From Prosthecobacter sp. (GTDB lineage: Bacteria > Verrucomicrobiota > Verrucomicrobiia > Verrucomicrobiales > Verrucomicrobiaceae): a stretch of 64,000 nt of DNA. A program made the translations under genes and the position numbers. This document shows, in pieces, positions 57,488 through 64,000 of this stretch. Below the pieces are notes generated by a model. The model was not told the DNA's origin and did no database searches. It worked only from the letters and a program-made list of their open reading frames with translations. The stretch lies in NCBI GenBank assembly GCA_021733925.1, contig JAIPJY010000014.1, positions 62,001 to 126,000 on the forward strand, given 5' to 3'. Positions within the stretch are counted from its first letter, which is position 1; each line of letters begins with the position of its first letter.

Positions 57488-58014
57488 AGCGATTCTTCTT
57501 CCGACCTCAATGTCTGTGGCGCTGGCTGCGGCGGCGGGTTACGGGAGATGCACGCGTGCGAGCCGCGTCGCTCTGGCTGCGCGCCCGCCCGCTGTCCTTG
57601 TTCCAGCGCCGTCTCATCGGTCGAAAAATGGACAACAAAGAAATAGGAGACATGGGCGAGCTCATTGCCTCACGCTGGCTCGCATCGCATGGCCGCAAGG
57701 TGCTTCATCGCAACTATCGGGGCGGAAACCGTGGTGAGGTGGACATCGTCGCCCGGCATCGCGAGGTGCTCACCTTTGTCGAGGTAAAAACCCGCACGAG
57801 TACCGCTTTCGGCCGTCCTGCCGATGCCGTGGGTCCTGACAAGCAGCGCCTCATCCAGCGCGGTGCCCTGGACTGGCTGCGGCTGCTTGGAAATCCGCGC
57901 ATCCAGTTTCGCTTCGACATTGCCGAGGTCATCCTCACCGAGGGCGGACTGCCACGCGTCCACATCATCGAGAATGCTTTCCAGATGCCAGACCGTTCCA
58001 TGGCCGGCCGGTGA
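57484..58014 (+). CDS. YraN/UPF0102 family endonuclease-like protein
   Basis: A 176-residue protein. Start ATG 57484 overlaps the rnhB stop. The first 48 residues are a basic extension ([17 protein letters not shown]...); the UPF0102 core begins [38 protein letters not shown] (described; core residues Gly-Glu, Asn-Tyr, Gly-Glu-Val-Asp) and has the FVEVKTR motif of the restriction-endonuclease-like fold. rnhB-yraN is a conserved pair in many bacteria. Precise role unknown. Confidence 0.9.
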   Translation: MKRFFFRPQCLWRWLRRRVTGDARVRAASLWLRARPLSLFQRRLIGRKMDNKEIGDMGELIASRWLASHGRKVLHRNYRGGNRGEVDIVARHREVLTFVEVKTRTSTAFGRPADAVGPDKQRLIQRGALDWLRLLGNPRIQFRFDIAEVILTEGGLPRVHIIENAFQMPDRSMAGR

Positions 58015-58084
58015 ATCGTGCTTTGACAGCCCGGGTGCACGCCGTAAAACTGGCGTTTCCTTTCCAACCCAGACGATTCAAACC

Positions 58085-59098
58085 ATGAGCCAAGCCAATC
58101 CTGCCAAAAAGATCATCAACAATCCGCTGAAGTGCGCCGACGAACTCTTTGAAGGTCTCGTGCTTGCCTATGATGGCAAGGCCCGCCGCGTCGGTACGCG
58201 TTCCATCGTCATGAATGATCTGCGGCCGGACGCGCCTGCGTTGCTCGTGGGTGGCGGCGCAGGTCATGAGCCGATCTACCATGGCCTCGTTGGCAAAGGC
58301 ATGGCCGATGGTGCTGCCGTGGGGGAAATCTTCGCCGCACCGCCGCCAGACATCGTGCTGGAAGCTGCCCAGGCAGTGAATCGTGGCAAAGGAGTGCTCT
58401 TTCTCTACGGCAACTACGCCGGGGATGTGATGAACTTCGACATCGGCGCGGAACTCGCTGCGGACGAAGGCATCATCGTGAAAACCGTCATCATCGCCGA
58501 CGACGTCTGCTCCGCACCTCCCGCGCAAAAAGAAAACCGCCGTGGCGTGGCCGGTCTCGTGCCGATCACCAAGATCGCCGGTGCCGCCGCACAGACCGTG
58601 GACACACTTGATGAACTCGCCCGCATCGCCCAGAAAGCCTGCGACCACACCCGCACCGTCGGCGTTTCCACCAAGCCCGGCAGCATTCCCGCCACCGGCA
58701 AACCGACCTTTGAACTGGCGGATGATGTGATCGGCCTCGGCATGGGCATCCACGGTGAAAAGGGCGTCGGGCTCATCCCGATGTGCACAGCGGATGAACT
58801 CGCGGCCAAGATTCTTGACCTGCTGTTTGCCGATGACCTGGCACTCGCTGCCGGAGATGAAATCGTGTTCTTCGTCAACAGCCTTGGCTCCACCCACATG
58901 ATGGAGCTTCTCATCCTGCTGCGTGGTGCGAAGCCCATCCTCGACGCGCGCGGCATCAAGATTCACCAGACCATCGTCGATAACATTGTCACTTGCCAGG
59001 AAATGGCCGGTGTGAGCTTCAGCATCACCAAGCTCGATGAGGAACTGAAAAAACTCTGGGACATGCCCTGCGAAAGCGTGGGCTATACCAAACTGTAA
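58085..59098 (+). CDS. dhaK: dihydroxyacetone kinase subunit DhaK
   Basis: A 337-residue substrate-binding subunit. The start MSQANPAKKIINNPLKCADELFEG matches the family. Core motifs are LLVGGGAGHEPIYHGLVGKGM, FLYGNYAGDVMNFDIGAE, TVIIADDV, and GLGMGIHGEKG with the His that forms the covalent hemiaminal link to dihydroxyacetone. It needs DhaL for phosphotransfer; dhaL is at 60051, two small genes downstream. No DhaM (PTS-linked donor) is in view, so an ATP-dependent enzyme is more likely. Confidence 0.95.
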   Translation: MSQANPAKKIINNPLKCADELFEGLVLAYDGKARRVGTRSIVMNDLRPDAPALLVGGGAGHEPIYHGLVGKGMADGAAVGEIFAAPPPDIVLEAAQAVNRGKGVLFLYGNYAGDVMNFDIGAELAADEGIIVKTVIIADDVCSAPPAQKENRRGVAGLVPITKIAGAAAQTVDTLDELARIAQKACDHTRTVGVSTKPGSIPATGKPTFELADDVIGLGMGIHGEKGVGLIPMCTADELAAKILDLLFADDLALAAGDEIVFFVNSLGSTHMMELLILLRGAKPILDARGIKIHQTIVDNIVTCQEMAGVSFSITKLDEELKKLWDMPCESVGYTKL

Positions 59099-59112
59099 AA
59101 CCTGCGCATGCC

Positions 59113-59475
59113 ATGAAACTCCCCGAGATCTTCGCCAGCCCGGCCAATGTGCGGACCGTTCTGCAAGGAACACCCATTTTTAACATCGGCGACGATTCGG
59201 GGGAGATGTATGTGGTGCAAAGCGGCGAGGTGGACATTCTGATCAATGGGGTCGTTGTTGAAACCGTCTTCCCTGAAGGTTTTTTTGGTGAAATCGCCCT
59301 CATCGAGGAGTCTGTCCGTTCCGCTGACGCCATCGCCCGCACGGATTGCAAGCTTCTCCCCGTGAACCGCCATCACTTCCTCTACATGGTCGATGAAATG
59401 CCTCAGTTTGCCCTGCACATCATGAAAGGCATGGCCGACAGACTGCGCAAGGCGGACAAACGTGCGGAGGTGTGA
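59113..59475 (+). CDS. stand-alone cyclic-nucleotide-binding domain protein
   Basis: A 120-residue protein made of one CNMP-binding domain (about 15-110). Conserved elements are IFNIGDDSGEMYVVQSGEVDILINGVVV and the phosphate-binding cassette FFGEIALIEESVRSADAIARTDC. There is no DNA-binding or catalytic domain, so it may sense a nucleotide and act through protein contact. It begins 14 bp after dhaK, suggesting regulation of, or by, the kinase operon. Confidence 0.85.
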   Translation: MKLPEIFASPANVRTVLQGTPIFNIGDDSGEMYVVQSGEVDILINGVVVETVFPEGFFGEIALIEESVRSADAIARTDCKLLPVNRHHFLYMVDEMPQFALHIMKGMADRLRKADKRAEV

Positions 59476-59832
59476 GTGGGGCTCATGACAGTTTCCTCCA
59501 TTACGCGTCAACTCGCAGAAGCCGTCCTGGCTGTGCGCCTTGGCTGCACACCACGACAAAGGCTACTGTTGGAGCTGCTTCGTCTCCTACCTCTTTATAC
59601 TCAGATTGGTAATGTGGCGATATGGGACACAGCCTATCATGACGCCATGCCCGCTGAAGATGATACTTCCGAAGTCGGTCGGCTGATCTATGCAATCTAT
59701 GACTTCACCACCGTTCCCTTTTACGGGGCCTTTCAGCCTGTCGAGATACTGGGGGCTTATGTATCAATCTGCACTTTTTTGCGCGGCTCAGGCGTCGAGT
59801 GCCCGAAGGTGGCTCGTTTCACGGAGTTGTGA
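59476..59832 (+). CDS. hypothetical protein, doubtful start
   Basis: Not recognised. The open frame begins at a GTG right after the CNMP-domain stop and reads 118 codons. The second half, from MPAEDDTSEVGRLIYAIYDF (ATG 59647), looks more protein-like than the first, so the true gene may be only about 61 residues. Ends PKVARFTEL. GC is lower than in the neighbours. Could be spurious. Confidence 0.35.
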   Translation: MGLMTVSSITRQLAEAVLAVRLGCTPRQRLLLELLRLLPLYTQIGNVAIWDTAYHDAMPAEDDTSEVGRLIYAIYDFTTVPFYGAFQPVEILGAYVSICTFLRGSGVECPKVARFTEL

Positions 59833-59897
59833 TGACGAATAAGGAGCAATCTACGGCTTTCCTGAATCTGTGGTAAGGCATCGACGATTGAAGGCTG

Positions 59898-59970
59898 ACC
59901 ACGGAATACACCGAATACACGGAACATGAAGTCAGACTCTGGTTTCCGTGTATTCGGTGTATTCCGTGGT
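59898..59970. repeat. 27-bp perfect inverted repeat, ACGGAATACA type
   Basis: Arms 59898-59924 and 59944-59970 are exact reverse complements (ACCACGGAATACACCGAA.. and its complement), spacer 19 nt. Each arm is itself a degenerate tandem of ACGGAATACAC. It lies in the gap before dhaL. Related in sequence to 6654-6729. Confidence 0.7.
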
Positions 59971-60050
59971 TAATTCATGATGGGAGACTCCAGGTAGCCT
60001 TCACCCTTCGCATTTGACTTCCCCGCCAGCGCGCCAACAATCGCGGTCCC

Positions 60051-60686
60051 ATGTCCAAAGCCAACCTTTCCAAAGACGAAGTCAAAGCCATGCTCCTGCT
60101 CGCCTGTGAGCGCATCATCGCCGCCGAGCCGATGCTGTCCCAGGCGGACCGTGATCTCGGAGACGGTGATCATGGCATGGGCATGGAGCGCGGCATGCGT
60201 GCCGCCACGGAAAAGCTCAACGCCGGCGAAGTCGAAAGCATCGAGAAAGCCTTCTCCACCGTCGGCATGGCGATGATGAGCAGCATGGGCGGCGCAAGCG
60301 GAGCCATCTTCGGCACCTTCTTCCGCAATGGCGGCAAAGCGCTCAACGGCAAAGAATCCTTCGACGCCGCCGGACTGGCCGCTTTCCTCCAGGCCGGTGT
60401 GGATGGCGTCAAGCAGCGCGGTGGTGCCGCCATCGGCGACAAAACCTGCGTGGATGCCATGGAGCCAGCAGCCACCAAGGCAGCGGAAGTCGCCTCTCAA
60501 TCTCTGCCTGAGGCCATCACCGCCGTGGCTGCCGCCGCCGAAGCCGGCACGGAAGCCAGCAAAGCCATGGTGGCCAAGTTTGGCCGCGCCAAGACTCTGG
60601 GCGAGGCCTGCATCGGCTTCCCCGACGCCGGCGCCTGCTCCGTGGTAGTGATCATCACCGCCTTCCGCGATTTCATCGTAGCCTGA
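60051..60686 (+). CDS. dhaL: dihydroxyacetone kinase subunit DhaL
   Basis: A 211-residue nucleotide-binding subunit. The Mg-ADP site is ADRDLGDGDHGMGMERGM (Asp-x-x-x-x-Asp-x-Asp with following His), and the helix motifs GGASGAIFGTFFRNGG and GDKTCVDAMEPA are conserved. It transfers phosphate to dihydroxyacetone bound on DhaK. It is separated from dhaK by the CNMP-domain gene, an unknown frame and an inverted repeat, which is unusual since dhaK and dhaL are normally adjacent. Confidence 0.95.
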   Translation: MSKANLSKDEVKAMLLLACERIIAAEPMLSQADRDLGDGDHGMGMERGMRAATEKLNAGEVESIEKAFSTVGMAMMSSMGGASGAIFGTFFRNGGKALNGKESFDAAGLAAFLQAGVDGVKQRGGAAIGDKTCVDAMEPAATKAAEVASQSLPEAITAVAAAAEAGTEASKAMVAKFGRAKTLGEACIGFPDAGACSVVVIITAFRDFIVA

Positions 60687-60941
60687 TTTGCGAAGCACCA
60701 AGCAAGCGCCTCGTCGTTTGCGAGTGCGCGACAGCCTTTTGGAGGCGGTCGCGCAGATGCACGGCGCAAGCCTGCATCGAAGCTACCGCTTTCGCGAGGT
60801 ATAGTGTGTGCTACGTCCTCAGCCCATCGTCCAGCCATCGAAAACAGCGTCGCGCCCAGGTCTCCCGCCGCAGTCCAAGACGCTCCGCGCTTGCAGGTTG
60901 CTTTGGCCGCCTCCTTCATCTCCTGACGAAAGAGATTCAAT

Positions 60942-62474
60942 TCACCGTGGCCTGATCACCGGCTTCTGCCAGTCCTTCCAAAATCCTTCCGTTTGCAGCG
61001 GGTCGGGTCGGATTTCGATCACCATCGGCATCGGCAGCAGATCTTCGAGATCATTCACATCATCGGTCTGGAGGTATTCCATGCCCCACAGCTGCGCCCA
61101 GGGTTCAAAGCTTAGCGAGTGACGGTTTTCGATGACGTTGCGTGCGGCCTCAGGCAGTGCGCGCATGCTGGCCACACGGGAGAAGATCTTGCCGCCGCCA
61201 TTGTTGATCACCACAATGCGCAGCCGCGGGTGATCCATCTGAGCGATGACCCACGGTGCAGCCAGATCATACAGCGCACTCAGATCCCCGAGGATCAGCC
61301 AGCATTCACCGCCATGCACCGCGCTCGTGCCGAGAAAGGTCGAAACGAGACCGTCGATGCCGTTGGCTCCACGGTTCGCAAAAAATTCCAGGCCCGGCTT
61401 CGTCGTCTGCAGCGCCAGATTGAATTCTCGAATCGGCAGACTGTTGCCCAGAAAAACCCGTGAACCCTCAGGAATGGCATTCGCAATTTTACGTACCCAG
61501 GCCGGTTCGGACTCGGGGAACTTTTCCATGTCGGGTTCAAAGCGCAGAATGCCGCAAGGCGGATCAACGCGAGCCAGTTCGGTGCTGTGAATGTTCTCCC
61601 ATCCCAGCGTTTCGACATTCTCCTTCCGCGCGAGTCCGCTGAAGCCACCGCGAGTGATATGCGTGACTTTGATTTTCGGAAGAGTCTCCAGATCCCGCCA
61701 CCAACGCCATGAAGGCACCGCGCCGATGCGCAGCACATGCGCCGGACGCGCGGATTGCAGCGCCCGTTCGCCACCGGGAATTAGCAGCGGCTGAAGTTCT
61801 GGGAATCCATGCAGATTCGCCGTGGCTTCGGCAATGATGGGCGCACCAAGCCGGGCCAGCAGCACCGCTGCGTGGGCGGCGTCTTCAGGGTGCATGCCCG
61901 CTGCCAGTACCAGATCACACTGCAGTGGGACGGGCGGACCTGCCTCATAGGCCGGTGGCGGTGGAGCGGAGGAAAAATCGACGCCGCCTACGTTCGTCTC
62001 CAGCGGTTCATCCAGGCAGATGTTGAGATGCATCGGCCCGTCGGAGCACACGCCTTCATGGGATTCGTCCGTGGCATCCCAGTCTCCTACGACCGTCGCA
62101 TAAACGCCAAACAGTCCTGCCTGCTCAATGGCCTGGGGTGCGCCGCTGCCTCGGTAGCTTTTCGGCCGGTCCGCTGTTACCAGCACCAGCGGCAGATTTT
62201 GATAGTACGCTTCGATCGTGGCGGGCAGGAGCTCTGCCGCCGCAGTGCCAGAGGTCGTCAGCACCGCCACCGGTTGGCGATCTGCCATGATGCGGCCCAG
62301 CGCGAAAAAGGCCGCGCTGCGTTCTTCAAAGAAATTCCAGACCTTCACACCGCTGCAGGCGAGCAGCGCGGATACCAGCGGCGCATTGCGCGCACCGGCG
62401 GCGACACACACCTCACGCACCCCGAGGTACGCGAGTGTGTGCAGGGTTTGTTGAATGAGCTGTGCCTGCGTCAT
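60942..62474 (-). CDS. menD: menaquinone biosynthesis protein MenD (SEPHCHC synthase)
   Basis: A 510-residue thiamine-diphosphate enzyme joining isochorismate and 2-oxoglutarate. The start MTQAQLIQQTLHTLAYLGV (62474) overlaps the menF stop. Motifs: FFEERSAAFFALG, VLTTSGTAAAELLPA, LVLVTADRPKSYRGSGAPQAI and the ThDP/Mg site LILGDLSALYDL..VINNGGGKIF. Menaquinone in this organism is thus made by the classical (isochorismate) route. Some C-terminal sequence is shorter than in E. coli MenD. Confidence 0.94.
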   Translation of the reverse strand: MTQAQLIQQTLHTLAYLGVREVCVAAGARNAPLVSALLACSGVKVWNFFEERSAAFFALGRIMADRQPVAVLTTSGTAAAELLPATIEAYYQNLPLVLVTADRPKSYRGSGAPQAIEQAGLFGVYATVVGDWDATDESHEGVCSDGPMHLNICLDEPLETNVGGVDFSSAPPPPAYEAGPPVPLQCDLVLAAGMHPEDAAHAAVLLARLGAPIIAEATANLHGFPELQPLLIPGGERALQSARPAHVLRIGAVPSWRWWRDLETLPKIKVTHITRGGFSGLARKENVETLGWENIHSTELARVDPPCGILRFEPDMEKFPESEPAWVRKIANAIPEGSRVFLGNSLPIREFNLALQTTKPGLEFFANRGANGIDGLVSTFLGTSAVHGGECWLILGDLSALYDLAAPWVIAQMDHPRLRIVVINNGGGKIFSRVASMRALPEAARNVIENRHSLSFEPWAQLWGMEYLQTDDVNDLEDLLPMPMVIEIRPDPLQTEGFWKDWQKPVIRPR

Positions 62475-63490
62475 GATTGAAGAGCCAGCAGGCGCAGCAC
62501 CGCCTCGCGCTTGAGGCGCAGTTCGCGCCATTCGTGATCAAAGGCGCTGCCACCCACGATACCGCAGCCGGAGGGCAGGCTGATCTGATTGCCCTCCCAG
62601 CAGATGCCGCGAATGGCGACGACAATGTGCGTGGTGCCATCAGTTTCGGCAAAGCCGAAGGGTGCACCGAAAAATCCCGGCACCTTCAACTGCTGACGGT
62701 ACTCCCGCAGTTTTTCCAAGGCCTCATCATCCCGCGGCAGGCAGCCGACCGCTGGTGTGGGGTGCAGCAGCGGCACCAGCTGCGCCGGATCAGCGGCGGC
62801 GTTCAGTTGCACACTCAGTTTGGACTGAAAATGCACGAGACCGGAGGTCTGGCACAAGATGCGTGGATCGCGGGTGACGACGCCAAGCCCCTGCAACTGC
62901 TCCGTGAGGTAGCGCACGACGATTTCATGCTCCTCGATCTCCTTCACGTCCGTGAGAAACGCGTCCTGGTTGCCGGGCTTGGCCGTGCCGGCCAGCGCCA
63001 TGGTTTCCAGTTGCTGTGCCTTCACCTTGAACAGCAGTTCTGGGGTGGCACCGAGAAACCCGCCGCCCTCTTTGACATGCGCGTAACCCCACATGTTCTC
63101 GGGGGCCTGCATGATCGCGTCGAGCAGCCGTCGCGGGTCACCGGCGGTCAAAGTGCCGGATTCGGTGAGCACGGGTACCATTTTCTCCAGGCGCTTGGCC
63201 TGGACTTCACGGCGGATGCGACGGAAAGCCATCTTGAACCATTCCGTGGCAGGTTTAGCCCATTGGATCTGAGGCTTTTGCGAGCCATTGAGGTGAATCG
63301 TCTCTGCGAGGCTGCCAGCGGTGATCTCATGCAGCCTCGCAGGCACTTTCCAGGGCATGGGATCATGCAAATCAAAGTCATTGATATAGAAGGCTCCCCC
63401 CGCGGCCGGCGCGGTGGCCAGCGCGGTGAAGGGGCCTTCTCCCAGCCATGCCCGCCCATCGGGCAGCCTGAACAATGCGAATTCCATCAT
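62471..63490 (-). CDS. menF: isochorismate synthase (MenF-like)
   Basis: A 339-residue chorismate-binding enzyme making isochorismate for MenD. The start at 63490 (MMEFALFRLPDGRAWLG) is preferred to an upstream in-frame ATG at 63532. Family motifs: GGGFLGATPELLFKV, MALAGTAKPG, EIEEHEIVVRYL, LHPTPAVGC, GAPFGF and HIVVAIRGICWEGNQISLPSGCGIVGGS. The active-site Glu/Gly residues of the chorismate-binding fold are present. It is shorter than E. coli MenF (about 430). menF-menD form an overlapping pair (ATGA). Confidence 0.93.
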   Translation of the reverse strand: MMEFALFRLPDGRAWLGEGPFTALATAPAAGGAFYINDFDLHDPMPWKVPARLHEITAGSLAETIHLNGSQKPQIQWAKPATEWFKMAFRRIRREVQAKRLEKMVPVLTESGTLTAGDPRRLLDAIMQAPENMWGYAHVKEGGGFLGATPELLFKVKAQQLETMALAGTAKPGNQDAFLTDVKEIEEHEIVVRYLTEQLQGLGVVTRDPRILCQTSGLVHFQSKLSVQLNAAADPAQLVPLLHPTPAVGCLPRDDEALEKLREYRQQLKVPGFFGAPFGFAETDGTTHIVVAIRGICWEGNQISLPSGCGIVGGSAFDHEWRELRLKREAVLRLLALQS

Positions 63491-63591
63491 GCGATATTGC
63501 ATGCATAGTGAAACGCACTGCGCTGCGTGCAAGATGGGAAACAGTCACATGTGAACATCCTTTCTGCTGCGCCAGTCGAACCCTTTATAGA

Positions 63592-64000
63592 ATGAAAGCT
63601 GCCGACGAATTCCTCAAAGTCGCCACCGACTATCAGCTCGGGGCGCTTGATACGGAATCACAGCATCCATTCACCACTTCTTTATCGCAGATGGCGCGTT
63701 CGGATGTGGGGGAGGCGATTAGGCTCATGCATCAGGTGGACGTGCTCGCTTTGCGGCAGTTTGCCGCAAAATCCGCCCCTCTCGCGGACCTCGCCCGGGC
63801 CATCGCAGCCACCCTTGCTGCCGGGCACCGGGTGTTTCTCTGCGGGTGCGGCGCTACCGGGCGGCTTTCATTGAGCATCGAAGTGTTTTGTCGCATGGGT
63901 GTCCTGCCGGTAAGCGATCCGGAACGCATCGTCGCCTTCATGGCTGGCGGAGATCTCGCCTTGATCAAGGCCATCGAAACTTTTGAAGATCATCCCGAAT
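63592..64000 (+). CDS. MurQ/SIS-like sugar-phosphate protein, 3' end cut by window edge
   Basis: Open frame from the ATG at 63592 to the window edge (136 codons). It begins MKAADEFLKVATDYQLGALDTESQHP, as in N-acetylmuramic acid 6-phosphate etherase-like proteins, and carries the SIS-domain core GHRVFLCGCGATGRLSLSIEVF, the counterpart of GAGTSGRL. It may act in peptidoglycan amino-sugar recycling, which would match nagA. The Ser of the usual TSGRL is replaced by Thr (ATGRL). Divergent from menF with about 100 bp between. Confidence 0.75.
   Translation, partial: MKAADEFLKVATDYQLGALDTESQHPFTTSLSQMARSDVGEAIRLMHQVDVLALRQFAAKSAPLADLARAIAATLAAGHRVFLCGCGATGRLSLSIEVFCRMGVLPVSDPERIVAFMAGGDLALIKAIETFEDHPE

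Noticed and set aside
60687-60941. Possible coding remnant between dhaL and menD
   Set aside because: Short frames only, no family pattern and no clear repeat; left as intergenic.

Overview
The window looks like a chromosomal segment from a Verrucomicrobiota bacterium, most likely a Prosthecobacter/Verrucomicrobium-type member of the Verrucomicrobiaceae. This is inferred from gene content, not from a marker gene: DUF1501, DUF1800 and PSCyt1/DUF1549/DUF1553 proteins, a DUF1080 secreted domain, a giant autotransporter-type beta-strand-repeat protein with a PEP-CTERM tail, high GC, TonB-dependent uptake and menaquinone genes. Two genes run off the edges (a HerA-like ATPase on the left, a MurQ/SIS-like protein on the right).

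Layout. 1-5340: HerA-like ATPase, divergent prolyl oligopeptidase, two unknown proteins. 5410-8013: DUF1080 and DUF1501 exported proteins. 8168-14768: an operon of outer-membrane factor, adaptor, ABC ATPase and ABC permease (MacAB-TolC type), divergent from a LytS/LytTR two-component system that probably controls it. 14816-22563: PSCyt1/DUF1549/DUF1553, DUF1501 and DUF1800 genes. 22847-23523: VapBC-type toxin-antitoxin pair. 23513-27676: NarL/NarX-type two-component pair, PH-domain and YbjN-like proteins, then tRNA-Pro(TGG). 27874-31210: lipase-maturation-factor-like membrane protein, a SUKH-like membrane protein and NagA. 31518-33683: ExbB-ExbD-TonB-like operon with a small zinc-ribbon protein. 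33922-37786: MoxR ATPase and a DUF58-transglutaminase (TgpA) fusion. 37816-42968: the PEP-CTERM repeat protein, whose 5' end appears to be frameshifted.

43646-47998 is an integrated mobile element in the 3' end of a tRNA-Val(CAC) gene. It carries an HUH-type rolling-circle replication protein, a 30-bp perfect inverted repeat beside it, a secreted Sel1-like protein, a 678-nt AT-rich non-coding stretch ending in a terminator, an excisionase and a tyrosine recombinase. The integrase reading frame runs through the attachment site. In the integrated state its last 59 codons lie at the opposite end of the element, in the same frame, so excision (a 4,328-bp circle) would rebuild a 473-residue integrase from the 426-residue integrated form. 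This is the most unusual feature of the window.

48148-64000: PAS-AraC regulator, a TonB-dependent receptor preceded by a probable cobalamin riboswitch, thiE, an M16 protease, an alpha/beta hydrolase, a secreted unknown, rnhB-yraN, dhaK and dhaL separated by a cyclic-nucleotide-binding protein, menF-menD, and the start of a MurQ-like gene. Several dispersed repeat families (TTTA-loop hairpins, ACGGAATACA inverted repeats, ATTCGTCATT repeats) lie in the spacers.
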